Assembly (NCBI GenBank): GCA_004362315.1
Contig: SNWL01000008.1
Location: 62,001 to 126,000, forward strand
Direction: 5' to 3'
From: Mycobacterium sp. BK086
GTDB taxonomy: Bacteria; Actinomycetota; Actinomycetes; Mycobacteriales; Mycobacteriaceae
DNA length: 64,000 bases
The position numbers were made by a program, and so were the translations under genes. The notes beneath the pieces were generated by a model. It was not told where the DNA came from. It saw nothing but the letters and a program-made list of their open reading frames with translations, and did no database searches. Positions 36,319 through 44,640 of the stretch are shown here, in pieces (positions within the stretch are counted from its first letter, which is position 1; every line of letters starts with the position of its first letter).

Positions 36319-36735
36319 ATGACATCGTTTGGTGATCTTCTGGGCCCCGAGCCCGTGCTGCTGCCCGGTGATATCGAGGCCGAAGCCGAACTCCTGGCCG
36401 GTGAGAAGCCGGCGATCGTGGCTGCCGCGCACCCGTCCGCATCGATCGCGTGGGCATGCCTGGCTGAGGAGGCGCTGGCCGACGACAAGGCGGTCACCGC
36501 GTATGCCTACGCCCGGACCGGATATCACCGCGGCCTGGACCAGTTGCGCCGCAACGGCTGGAAGGGCTTCGGGCCCGTGCCGTATCGCCACGAGCCCAAT
36601 CGTGGCTTTCTGCGCTGCGTGGCGGCGCTGGCGCGGGCGGCCGACACGATCGGGGAGACCGAAGAGTTCGCTCGCTGCCTGGACCTGCTCGACGACTGCG
36701 ATCCCGCGGCGCGCACCGAGCTCGGCCTGGCCTAA
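36319..36735 (+). CDS. DUF3151 protein (Rv0360c-like)
   Basis: A 138-residue soluble, helical protein (CLAEEALADDKAVTAYAYARTGYHRGLDQLRRNGW then NRGFLRCVAALARAAD) of the actinobacterial DUF3151 family, which has no established function; the helical repeat is TPR-like. It ends 4 bases inside the convergent FUSC gene. It is divergent from the Rv0361-like gene, with an apparently short or absent leader. Confidence 0.8.
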   Translation: MTSFGDLLGPEPVLLPGDIEAEAELLAGEKPAIVAAAHPSASIAWACLAEEALADDKAVTAYAYARTGYHRGLDQLRRNGWKGFGPVPYRHEPNRGFLRCVAALARAADTIGETEEFARCLDLLDDCDPAARTELGLA

Positions 36736-38504
36736 CGGTCTCGCGCCAGCGATTGGCGCAGCTCGGTGACCATGTCCGCGACGAACAGCGGAGGTTCGCC
36801 CGGCTCGGGCGGTGCTTCGCCGGTGCGCACGGCGGCCGCCAGGGCTCGCAGCGCCAGGACATCGGCGTCGGGGGAGTGGGCGCCGAACAACGATCGGCCG
36901 AACTCGATGCCGTCGGTCCGGTGCTCGACGGTCCAGCAGGCCGCGATCGTCCGGTAGGCCAGCTGTTCGCTGGCCGCGACCGCCGGTAACAACCGCTCGG
37001 CGATCGCCCGGTTTCGCGGCGAGCTGGCCATCATCACCTCGTCGGCCTCCATCAGCGCGATCGCCGCGATCTGCAGATCGCGGCGGGCAGCGCGGGCGGC
37101 CAGCCCGGCGGTGTCGCCGGCGGCGAGGTAGGGGAAGACGTCGGCGGCCGCTTCGAGGGTGCGTCCGATGGCGTCGGTCAGCCGAGTGAACTCCTGCCAT
37201 CGCGCCGCCACCAGATACACCGCCACCCCGACCGCGCAGCCGATCAGGGTGTCGATACCGCGGGCCAGCAGCAGATGGCCGATGTCGACCGAGTGGGTTC
37301 CCGACGAGATGGTCAACGCCGTCGCGGTGATGAAAACCGTTGCCAGCGCGTAGTTTCGGACCACCAGCAGCTCGATGACGAGATTCAGCAGGGCCAGCAG
37401 CACGATCAGCCAGAGGTCGTGGGGATGCAGCGACAGGATCACCCCGGCCAGCCCGAGGCCCACCCAGGTGCCCAGCAGCCGCTCGGCGCCGCGCCGCAGG
37501 GTCCGGCCGCGGTCGGTGCCCTGATGCAACACCAGCAGTGCGGCCGCCATCGCCCAGTACGCGTGGTCGACGCCGAGCGCCATGGCCGCCACACCGGCCA
37601 GCGGAACGCCTACAGCCACCCGCTGCATGATGTGGCGCACGTGTGAGCCGGGGCTGACGGCGCGGCGCAGCACGGTTGCCAGCGGCGGGCTGCCCAGCGG
37701 GATGCGGTCGGCCGCCCGGGTTGCGACGGTTTCCGGGGCCAGCTCAAGCGCACCGAGCCGGCGGGCTTGCTCGGCTGATTCCGACGCCGGAGCGCCACCC
37801 TGCGCGGTCGTGGTCACCGCCGTGGTGAACAGGACGTGTATCGCGTGGTTGGCAGCGCGTAGTCGGTGCAGGACGCTGGTCTGTGGTGCGCGCAGCGGCT
37901 GGTAGTTGACCAGCACGCTCCACGACCGGTGCAGCGCGCTGGCCGCCCGATGGCGCGCCGTGCGTTCCTGCGCGGAGGCGGCGGACTCGATGTAGCCCGC
38001 GACGGCCTCGGCGGCGGCCGCGACCGCGGCGCGCTCGGGTCGGCGGAAGCCGACCAGCGCGCCCGCCATCTGCACCAGCCAGGCCACCGCCCCGCCCGCC
38101 AGCACCAGCAGCCCAATCGTCCAGGGCGCCAGATGGGCCGCCGACACCCCGATCCCGGCTGCACAGGCTACGACGAACACGTATGCGCCGGGCGGTCCGA
38201 CGGCCAGCGCATTGCACAACCACACCGCCGCGACGGCGACCAGCGAGACTGTCCCGACGCCCAGCCACGGCACCTGTGCCGACCAGTCACCGAGCGCGAC
38301 GGCCGCGGCGAGCGAAACCGCCACCGTGGCAAGCTCGATGCCGCGGTTGGCGTACGGACGGTCGCCGCCGAAGCGTGAGGTGAAAGCTCCCAGGGTGGCG
38401 ATGAGCCCGGAACTCATCGCCCCTGCGGCCCAGCCGGCCGTGACGGGGATGGCGGTGCTGATGGCCGCGCGCAGGCCGATGGGCCAGCGCGACGGAGCGC
38501 TCAA
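36732..38504 (-). CDS. FUSC-family membrane transporter
   Basis: The 590-residue protein has two blocks of membrane helices (about residues 10-160 and 310-420) separated by and followed by cytoplasmic helical regions, the layout of FUSC/aromatic-acid exporter-like proteins. The second block holds the family-type segment YWAMAAALLVLHQGTDRGRTLRRGAERLLGT. The TTG start immediately follows the CDF stop with no gap, suggesting coupled translation in a cdf-fusC operon. The transported compound is not known. Confidence 0.75.
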   Translation of the reverse strand: MSAPSRWPIGLRAAISTAIPVTAGWAAGAMSSGLIATLGAFTSRFGGDRPYANRGIELATVAVSLAAAVALGDWSAQVPWLGVGTVSLVAVAAVWLCNALAVGPPGAYVFVVACAAGIGVSAAHLAPWTIGLLVLAGGAVAWLVQMAGALVGFRRPERAAVAAAAEAVAGYIESAASAQERTARHRAASALHRSWSVLVNYQPLRAPQTSVLHRLRAANHAIHVLFTTAVTTTAQGGAPASESAEQARRLGALELAPETVATRAADRIPLGSPPLATVLRRAVSPGSHVRHIMQRVAVGVPLAGVAAMALGVDHAYWAMAAALLVLHQGTDRGRTLRRGAERLLGTWVGLGLAGVILSLHPHDLWLIVLLALLNLVIELLVVRNYALATVFITATALTISSGTHSVDIGHLLLARGIDTLIGCAVGVAVYLVAARWQEFTRLTDAIGRTLEAAADVFPYLAAGDTAGLAARAARRDLQIAAIALMEADEVMMASSPRNRAIAERLLPAVAASEQLAYRTIAACWTVEHRTDGIEFGRSLFGAHSPDADVLALRALAAAVRTGEAPPEPGEPPLFVADMVTELRQSLARDR

Positions 38505-39404
38505 CTAACCACAGTCGGTTTGTCCGGGGCAGTCGTCGGCGGATTCGGGCGGTTCGACCTGCACGGTCGCGTGGTCCAGGCCGCGGGCGGACAGCACCGC
38601 CCTGGCGTCGTCGAGCACCCGGGCGGAGTCGCCACTACTGGTCAGGTGGGCGGTGCACATGTCCTTGCCGGGCACCAGCGTCCACACGTGCAGGTCGTGC
38701 ACCTCGGTGACACCGTCGACGGCGGCCAGCGCCGAGCGCAGCTCGTCGACGTCGATGTGTTGCGGCGAGGATTCGGACAGGATCCGCAATGCGGCGCGGG
38801 CCAGACCGATCGCCCGCGGCAGCACCCAGAGCGCGACGAACACCGCGACCACCACGTCGGCGTAGGGCCAGTGCGTGGTCACGTTCACGATGCCGGCGAT
38901 CAGCACGCCGATGCTGCCGACCGTGTCGGCGACGACCTCCATGTAGGCGCCCTTGACGGCCAGGCTCGACTCGGACTGCGAGCGCAGCAGCAGCACCACC
39001 GCGAAGTTGGCGATCAGGCCGACGAGCGCGACGACAATCATTGGGACGCCGGGGATTTCGGGCGCATTGCCGAGACGGTCGATTGCCTCGTAGAGAATGA
39101 ACGTGGCGACGCCGAGCAGCAGGACGGCGTTGGCCACGGCGGTGAACACCTCGGCCCGGTGCCAGCCGTAGGTGCGGGCCGCCGACGCCGGACCGTGGCG
39201 GGCCAGCAGGACGGCGGTCAGCCCCATGAACATGGCGACCAGGTCGGTCAGCATGTGGCCGGCATCGGCCAGCAGGGCGATCGAATTGATCATCAGCGCG
39301 GTGGTCAGCTCGACGACGAAGAACACCGTCAGGATGCCCGCGGCGATGAGCATCCGGCTCACCCGCGTGTCACCGCCGTGGCTGTGGTCGTGTCCTGATC
39401 CCAT
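38505..39404 (-). CDS. Cation diffusion facilitator (metal exporter)
   Basis: This 299-residue CDF protein expels divalent metal using the proton gradient. It has a His-rich N terminus (GHDHSHGG), six membrane helices and a C-terminal dimer domain (GVTEVHDLHVWTLVPGKDMCTAHL). The helix-2 site is intact (H50 and D54, in ADAGHMLTD), but at the helix-5 site the usual histidine is E156 (AYMEVVADTVGS), paired with D160. ATG 39404 lies 7 bases after a -10 element and is probably the first base of the transcript; the earlier TTG and ATG fall upstream of or within the operator. Zn, Ni, Co or Mn cannot be told apart by sequence. Confidence 0.88.
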   Translation of the reverse strand: MGSGHDHSHGGDTRVSRMLIAAGILTVFFVVELTTALMINSIALLADAGHMLTDLVAMFMGLTAVLLARHGPASAARTYGWHRAEVFTAVANAVLLLGVATFILYEAIDRLGNAPEIPGVPMIVVALVGLIANFAVVLLLRSQSESSLAVKGAYMEVVADTVGSIGVLIAGIVNVTTHWPYADVVVAVFVALWVLPRAIGLARAALRILSESSPQHIDVDELRSALAAVDGVTEVHDLHVWTLVPGKDMCTAHLTSSGDSARVLDDARAVLSARGLDHATVQVEPPESADDCPGQTDCG

Positions 39405-39410
39405 GCCCGA

Positions 39411-39440
39411 AATATATGCGTAAACACGCATATATTGCAA
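39411..39440 (-). promoter_or_regulatory. Perfect palindromic operator over the CDF promoter
   Basis: AATATATGCGT (39411-39421) and ACGCATATATT (39426-39436) are perfect 11-bp inverted arms around AAAC. On the leftward strand the -35 TTGCAA (39440-39435), 18-bp spacer and -10 TATATT (39416-39411) enclose it. The form resembles operators of ArsR/SmtB metal sensors (in M. tuberculosis KmtR controls a CDF gene). No such regulator is encoded nearby. Confidence 0.8.
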
Positions 39441-39462
39441 GCGCCGAAACCCCAATGGCGAA

Positions 39463-39490
39463 TTGGTCGATAGCGCTGAACTGATATGGT
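39463..39490 (+). promoter_or_regulatory. Candidate promoter of the PE-PPE hydrolase gene
   Basis: TTGGTC (39463-39468), 16-bp spacer, TATGGT (39485-39490). The leader would be about 45 bases and contains an AT-rich stretch with a repeated CATA (CACATACATACAC). Confidence 0.4.
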
Positions 39491-39542
39491 GTGTTCACAT
39501 ACATACACGATTGTTTGTTAAATCCTGATCCGAGGAGCCCGC

Positions 39543-40526
39543 ATGCTGCGTTCAGTCGGCAGCTGTGTCCGCGCGGCGGTGTTCGGTGGCTTCGTCGTGG
39601 CCACGGTGGCCGCACCTCTGACGCGCCCCGGGGTCGCGCTGGCCGATGAGCCGACCGGTCCGGCCGTCGCCGAGGTCCTGGTTGTCGGCGGTACCGGCAA
39701 CAGTGCGCCGACCCCGAGGATGATGCACACCCTGTACGAGCAGGGGATATTCAGCGACCCGGACCCGGGGGGTGTGGCGTACCCGGCCCAGTTGTGGCCG
39801 ATTCGCGGCAAGCTGACGCTCGACGAGTCACTGGCGATCGGCATCGCGAATCTCGACGATGCGCTGGCTGACGTCGGCGGACCGGTCACGGTGGTCGGGC
39901 TGAGCCAGGGCGCGGTCGTCGTCAACTACGAAAAGCGGGCCTTGATGGCTCAGCCGGACCGGCCAACGGACATCACATTCGTCACCATCGGCGACCCCAC
40001 CAACAGCGATGGTGGCCTGCTGGCGAAACTGCCGCACGTGCACATTCCGATTCTGGACGCCACGATTCCTCGGGCTCCAATCGAAACTCCTTATGACACA
40101 ATGGAAATCGTGCACGAGTACGACGGATACTCGGACTTTCCCGACAATCCGCTGAATCTGCTCGCCGATCTGAATGCACTCGTCGGGGTGGTCTACCTGC
40201 ATCCCAACAAGACCGGCGTCGATCTCGACGATCCGAGCAACGTCGTGACCACCAGCACGAATTCACTCGGGGGCACTACGACCCACATCTTGGTGCCTAC
40301 GGATGAGCTTCCGCTGACGCGACCATTGCGTGCCCTCGGCGTTCCGGACCGGGTGGTGGATGCCTTGGACAGGCCGCTGCGCAGGATCATCAACACTGGC
40401 TATTCCGGCGAACGACCGGGGCGAAAGGCGCCGCGGTCCGGTCTGGGGTCCTCCCCGGCTCACCCCGCGGCCTCGACGGCCCGTCGCTCGTCGAGTGCGA
40501 CCGCGCACTCGAGGCCGCGCCGCTAG
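39543..40526 (+). CDS. Secreted PE-PPE-domain serine hydrolase
   Basis: The 327-residue protein starts with a signal peptide (AAVFGGFVVATVAAPL, cleavage near VALADEP), then a PE-PPE domain, an alpha/beta serine hydrolase related to cutinases. The nucleophile is Ser121 in VGLSQGAVV; possible partners are the aspartate in IGDPTNSDGG and the histidine in YLHPNKTGV. The last 45 residues are Arg/Ser/Pro-rich and disordered. In M. tuberculosis such domains show esterase activity. A GAGGAG ribosome site lies 6 bases before the ATG. Situated before the TetR pair and the fatty-acyl cluster, it may release fatty acids outside the cell. Confidence 0.85.
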   Translation: MLRSVGSCVRAAVFGGFVVATVAAPLTRPGVALADEPTGPAVAEVLVVGGTGNSAPTPRMMHTLYEQGIFSDPDPGGVAYPAQLWPIRGKLTLDESLAIGIANLDDALADVGGPVTVVGLSQGAVVVNYEKRALMAQPDRPTDITFVTIGDPTNSDGGLLAKLPHVHIPILDATIPRAPIETPYDTMEIVHEYDGYSDFPDNPLNLLADLNALVGVVYLHPNKTGVDLDDPSNVVTTSTNSLGGTTTHILVPTDELPLTRPLRALGVPDRVVDALDRPLRRIINTGYSGERPGRKAPRSGLGSSPAHPAASTARRSSSATAHSRPRR

Positions 40527-40674
40527 CACGCGCATTCGAATCGTCGATGAGCGACAGCCGCAGCCGATCTGCGTGACAACGGCACGCCACGGCGCCGTGT
40601 CCGTCGTCCATCGCTACTATGTCCGGCAGGCAACGATTCTCGTGTCGGCGTAGTAGAGGTGTCGTAAGGCGGCA

Positions 40675-41310
40675 ATGGGTGTGGTGAGCGTGGGTGAGCG
40701 TCGAACTCAGGCTGAGCGCACTGCCGCGATGCGAACCCGGTTGCTCAACGCCACCATCGAATGCCTGGTCACCTTCGGCTACGCCGGCACGACGACGCCA
40801 CGGATCGCAGAAGCCGCCGGGGTGACCCGCGGCGCGCAGGTACACCACTTCCGCTCGAAAGAGGACCTTGTCGTCGCGGCCGTCGAGCACCTGGCGCAGC
40901 AGCGGATTCAGGCCGCGCTCCGGCAGAGCAGCGGCGTGTGGAAGAACCCCGATCCGGTCGCCGCGGTGCTGGAGTTCCTTTGGGAATCGCATCAGGGCGA
41001 CATGTTCGTGGCCACGATCGAACTCTGGGTTGCCGCTCGCACGGACGATGTGCTGGCCAGGGAAGTGGCACGTGTCGAGCCGATGGTGAACAGCACGCTG
41101 ATCACTGCACTTGCTCAGCTTCTGCCAGATCATGTGGCGCGCAAGCAAGTTCGTAACGCGTTGTTCACCGCGATGGATGCGCTCCGGGGGATCCTCGTCG
41201 TCGGTTTCGTCGACCGCGATGTCACTCAGGCGCGCAAGCGGTGGGATCGCGCGACCGCCCATCTTGCCGGCATGCTGTCAGAAGCCTTGGCTTCCAACGG
41301 TTCTGACTGA
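40675..41310 (+). CDS. TetR-family regulator, first of a tandem paralogous pair
   Basis: A 211-residue TetR protein with the DNA-binding helices [22 protein letters not shown] (split: [22 protein letters not shown]), followed by a helical ligand domain. It is very similar to the next gene across its full length, and the recognition helix [12 protein letters not shown] is identical in both, so both should bind the same DNA. ATG 40675 has AAGGCGG upstream; GTG codons at 40681, 40684 and 40690 are alternatives. It precedes a nine-gene fatty-acyl catabolic cluster, its likely target. Confidence 0.88.
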   Translation: MGVVSVGERRTQAERTAAMRTRLLNATIECLVTFGYAGTTTPRIAEAAGVTRGAQVHHFRSKEDLVVAAVEHLAQQRIQAALRQSSGVWKNPDPVAAVLEFLWESHQGDMFVATIELWVAARTDDVLAREVARVEPMVNSTLITALAQLLPDHVARKQVRNALFTAMDALRGILVVGFVDRDVTQARKRWDRATAHLAGMLSEALASNGSD

Positions 41311-41342
41311 GACGAGATAACCGGCGACAGCGCCTCGGTATC

Positions 41343-41378
41343 TTACATACAGTTTGGAATGCAGGTATTGTCCGCCGG
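41343..41378 (+). promoter_or_regulatory. Leaderless promoter of the second tetR
   Basis: TTACAT (41343-41348), 17-bp spacer, TATTGT (41366-41371), ending 7 bases before GTG 41379. ATAC (41347-41350) and GTAT (41365-41368) recur, with GTAT over the -10 as in the two promoters at 30309 and 42002, but here 14 bases apart. Confidence 0.6.
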
Positions 41379-41996
41379 GTGGGAATCGGACGCCGGACTC
41401 AGTCGGAGCGGACTGCCGCTATGCGCCGTCGCCTGCTCGAAGCGACGGTCGAGTGTCTGATCGCCTACGGCTATGCGGGCACGACAACACATCGCATCGC
41501 GGCGCGGGCCGGCGTCACGCGGGGTGCTCAGGTGCATCACTTCCGGTCGAAGGAAGACCTCGTTGTCGCGGCGGTGGAGCACCTCGCCGAGCAGCGGGTC
41601 CGAGCGGCCTTGCGGGGTCACCGCTGGTTCAACAACGACACCGACCCGGCCACGGATGTCCTTGGCTTCCTTTGGGATACGCATCAAGGCGACATGTTCG
41701 TCGCGACCATGGAGCTGTGGGCCGCGGCGCTGACAGATGACGTCCTTGCCAGCCACGTTGCGCGGGTGGAGCGGTTGGTCAACCAGGCGGTGATCGGCGC
41801 GGTGGCCCAGTTGCTACCCGACTGCGCCGGGCAGCAGGCCCTTCGCAACGCCATCTACACCGCAATGGACGTCCTTCGCGGAATCTTGGTGGCCAGCTTC
41901 GCCGACCGCGAGCCCGGGCAGGTCCGGCGCCGCTGGGACCGCGCGGCGGCGGATCTGGCTCCGGTCCTGGCTAGGGCCATTGCTCGCGAAGACTGA
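41379..41996 (+). CDS. TetR-family regulator, second of the tandem pair
   Basis: A 205-residue TetR protein paralogous to the upstream one, with the same recognition helix ([12 protein letters not shown]) and matching ligand-domain segments ([16 protein letters not shown] against [16 protein letters not shown]). The duplication looks old, since the sequences differ throughout. GTG 41379 lies 7 bases after a -10 element and has no ribosome site, so it is probably translated from a leaderless message. It ends just before the promoter of the thiolase operon. Confidence 0.88.
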   Translation: MGIGRRTQSERTAAMRRRLLEATVECLIAYGYAGTTTHRIAARAGVTRGAQVHHFRSKEDLVVAAVEHLAEQRVRAALRGHRWFNNDTDPATDVLGFLWDTHQGDMFVATMELWAAALTDDVLASHVARVERLVNQAVIGAVAQLLPDCAGQQALRNAIYTAMDVLRGILVASFADREPGQVRRRWDRAAADLAPVLARAIARED

Positions 41997-42001
41997 GATC
42001 C

Positions 42002-42030
42002 TTGCAAAGATACGTTCTGGTTGGTATGTT
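42002..42030 (+). promoter_or_regulatory. Promoter and operator of the fatty-acyl catabolic cluster
   Basis: TTGCAA (42002-42007), 17-bp spacer, TATGTT (42025-42030), with ATAC (42010-42013) and GTAT (42024-42027) ten bases apart. The common string AGATAC-N10-GTATGTT is also at 30315-30337. The tandem TetR proteins are the likely ligands. Confidence 0.7.
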
Positions 42031-42063
42031 TCTGCCATCGGCGAGGCCGGGAGAGGAGAAGTG

Positions 42064-43254
42064 ATGGCGAACAGAGTGTTCGTGATCGGCGTGGGGATGA
42101 CCAAGTTCGAAAAGCCCGGCCGGCGCGAGGGCTGGGACTACCCCGACATGGCGCAGGAATCCGGCAGCAAGGCCCTCGAAGACGCTGGAATCGACTACAA
42201 CCTGATTGACCAGGCTTTCGTGGGTTATGTCTACGGTGAATCGACATCGGGCCAGCGCGCGCTCTACGAGCTGGGTATGACCGGAATCCCGGTGGTCAAT
42301 GTCAACAACAACTGCTCCACCGGCTCGACGGCGCTATACCTTGCCGCCCAGGCGATTCGCGGCGGGTTGGCCGAATGCACGTTGGCGCTGGGCTTCGAGA
42401 AGATGCAACCGGGCTCGCTGGGCTCGACCTTCAACGACCGGGCTCAGCCGATGGAGAACCACTTTCTGGCGCTGGCCGAGATCTCCGAGGTGCTGTTTCC
42501 GCCCGCACCGTGGATGTTCGGCGCGGCGGGGCGCGAGCACATGAAGGAATATGGCTCTACCGCTGAGCATTTCGCCAAGATCGGGTACAAGAACCACCGC
42601 CATTCGGTGAACAACCCGTATGCGCAGTTCCAGGAGGAGTACAGCCTCGACGACATCCTCGCGGCGCCGATGATCTATGACCCACTGACCAAGCTGCAGT
42701 GCTCCCCGACGTCGGACGGCTCCGGTGCGGCAATCCTTGCTTCCGAAGCATTCGTCGAACTGCACGGACTCGCCGAACAGGCCGTCGAGATTGTCGGGCA
42801 GGCGATGACGACCGACTTCACCAACAGCTTTGACGGGACCTGCAAGGCGCTGATCGGCTATCACATGAATGTCGAAGCGGCGCGGCGGGTTTACGACCAA
42901 TCAGGACTCGGTCCGGAGGACTTCCAGGTCATCGAACTACACGACTGCTTCAGCGCCAACGAGCTGTTGCTCTACGAAGCCCTCGGCCTCTGTGGCGAAG
43001 GCGACGCACCCAAACTCATCGACGCCGGCGATACCACCTATGGCGGCCGATGGGTGGTCAATCCGTCCGGCGGCCTGATCTCCAAGGGCCACCCGCTCGG
43101 CGCCACCGGTTTGGCCCAATGTGCCGAACTGACTTGGCAATTACGGGGCACCGCCGACAAACGGCAGGTATCGGGTGTCACCGCAGCGCTGCAACACAAC
43201 ATCGGCCTCGGCGGGGCCGCCGTCGTGACCGCCTATCAGCGCGCCGAGCGCTAG
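42064..43254 (+). CDS. Thiolase-like (SCP-x/lipid-transfer type) protein
   Basis: The 396-residue protein belongs to the SCP-x thiolase group, which in mycobacteria often takes part in side-chain cleavage of branched or sterol-derived CoA esters. The reactive cysteine is C84 in NNNCSTGS; the later motifs are HDCFSANE and the GHPLGATG loop with its histidine. The second catalytic cysteine of biosynthetic thiolases is not obvious at the C terminus, which ends [10 protein letters not shown], so it could act as an aldol-lyase/lipid transfer protein instead. ATG 42064 has GAGAGGAGAAG upstream. First gene of the nine-gene cluster. Confidence 0.85.
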   Translation: MANRVFVIGVGMTKFEKPGRREGWDYPDMAQESGSKALEDAGIDYNLIDQAFVGYVYGESTSGQRALYELGMTGIPVVNVNNNCSTGSTALYLAAQAIRGGLAECTLALGFEKMQPGSLGSTFNDRAQPMENHFLALAEISEVLFPPAPWMFGAAGREHMKEYGSTAEHFAKIGYKNHRHSVNNPYAQFQEEYSLDDILAAPMIYDPLTKLQCSPTSDGSGAAILASEAFVELHGLAEQAVEIVGQAMTTDFTNSFDGTCKALIGYHMNVEAARRVYDQSGLGPEDFQVIELHDCFSANELLLYEALGLCGEGDAPKLIDAGDTTYGGRWVVNPSGGLISKGHPLGATGLAQCAELTWQLRGTADKRQVSGVTAALQHNIGLGGAAVVTAYQRAER

Positions 43255-43303
43255 TACCGCCACCTACACCGAAATCACCGAACACACTTAAGGAGTCATC
43301 ACC

Positions 43304-43744
43304 ATGGGACATATCGAGGCGACCCGCGACCTGGCTGCCAGTCCAGAGGCGCTGTGGAGCATCATCTCCAACCCCAACACCTGGGGTCAGTGGTTCACCG
43401 TCCACGACAAGTGGCTCGAGGAACCGCCGACGACGCTGACGCCCGGTGTTCGCCTGACCGCCAAGCTCGTCATGCTCAACATGGCCAACAAGATCGAGTG
43501 GTCCGTCAAGTCCGTCGAGGCGCCGAGCAGCCTGTCCCTGGGTGGCACCGGAATGGCTGGCGTGAAGGCAGATTTCACCTTCACCATCGAACCTGTGGGC
43601 GCCGGTTCCCGCTTCACCGTGGCCGGCGACTTCGAGGGCGCGCTGGTGAAGGGCGCGCTCGCCAAGGCGGTCGAGAAGGACGGAGCGAAGCAACTCGACA
43701 AGACGCTGACCAAGCTCGACGAGTTGGCATCGGCGGCCGTCTGA
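43304..43744 (+). CDS. SRPBCC-fold protein
   Basis: A 146-residue START/Bet v1-like protein (EATRDLAASPEALWSIIS with the tryptophan-rich start, GSRFTVAGDFEGALVKGAL at the end). Such proteins bind hydrophobic ligands in a cavity. A TAAGGAG ribosome site precedes the ATG; the next gene starts one base after its stop. In this operon it may carry or sense the acyl substrate. Confidence 0.8.
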   Translation: MGHIEATRDLAASPEALWSIISNPNTWGQWFTVHDKWLEEPPTTLTPGVRLTAKLVMLNMANKIEWSVKSVEAPSSLSLGGTGMAGVKADFTFTIEPVGAGSRFTVAGDFEGALVKGALAKAVEKDGAKQLDKTLTKLDELASAAV

Positions 43745-43745
43745 C

Positions 43746-44612
43746 ATGACAGACACGCTGCAATTCGACGACTCCGGGCTGGACACCTGGACCGAGGATG
43801 ACCACTTCGAGGTGACCCGCGAGCGCATCGCGGAATACGCCGCCGCCACCAACGATCCGATCGCGGCGCATCGAGCTGGCGATATCGCACCGCCGGTCTT
43901 TGCGATCGTCCCGGTATTCGAGGCGATGATGATGCCGACCGTGGATGTGCTGCCCGTCGAACTGGTGCCGCGAGTGGTGCATGGGGAGCAGGACTTCTAC
44001 TTTCGGCGGCCCATTCGCCCGGGGGACAAGCTGGTCTCGCGGGGCAAGATGATCGGCTACGAAGGGCTCGAAAACGGCACCCGCGCAGCCATTCTCGTCG
44101 AATGCCGCACCGAGGACGGCGAACTGGTCAACGAGCAGTACGTGACCTGCTTCGTGCGAGGCTTCGACGCCGGCAAGAAGATCGGGAGCCTGACGCCGTC
44201 GCACAAGTTCGATGCCAAGCTGCGCGCCAAAGGCCCGATCGCCAAGGTGACCCAGCACGTCGATCTTGACCAGACGTTCCGGTACTCGCCAGCCTCCGGT
44301 GATCCGATGCCGATCCACCTCGACGAGGAGGTGGCCCGCGATGCCGGGCTGCCGGGCATCATCGCGCACGGTCTGTGCACCATGGCGTTCACCTCGTGGG
44401 CCGTGCTGACCGAGGTGGCCGGCTCAGACGTCACGCGGCTGCGCCGGCTGGCGGTCAGATTCTCCAAGATGGTGCTCCCCGGCGACGATCTGGAAACCCA
44501 GATCTGGAAGCAGTCCAGCGGCGAAGGTGTGACGACCTACGCCTTCGAGACCAGCCGGTCCGCTGCCGGTGAACTGGCGATCACCGACGGTCTCGCCGTC
44601 ATCGCCGATTAG
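43746..44612 (+). CDS. MaoC-like enoyl-CoA hydratase (double hot-dog)
   Basis: The 288-residue protein has two hot-dog folds. The C-terminal one carries the hydratase-2 motif (YSPASGDPMPIHLDEEVARD and GIIAHGLCTM) with the Asp/His pair that adds water to trans-2-enoyl-CoA; the N-terminal half resembles the inactive substrate-binding half (HGEQDFYFRRPIRPGD). Hydration in the R configuration is expected. It begins one base after the SRPBCC gene and precedes an SDR that could oxidise its product. Confidence 0.87.
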   Translation: MTDTLQFDDSGLDTWTEDDHFEVTRERIAEYAAATNDPIAAHRAGDIAPPVFAIVPVFEAMMMPTVDVLPVELVPRVVHGEQDFYFRRPIRPGDKLVSRGKMIGYEGLENGTRAAILVECRTEDGELVNEQYVTCFVRGFDAGKKIGSLTPSHKFDAKLRAKGPIAKVTQHVDLDQTFRYSPASGDPMPIHLDEEVARDAGLPGIIAHGLCTMAFTSWAVLTEVAGSDVTRLRRLAVRFSKMVLPGDDLETQIWKQSSGEGVTTYAFETSRSAAGELAITDGLAVIAD

Positions 44613-44640
44613 AACTGAAACAACTCACAGGAGTAGACAA

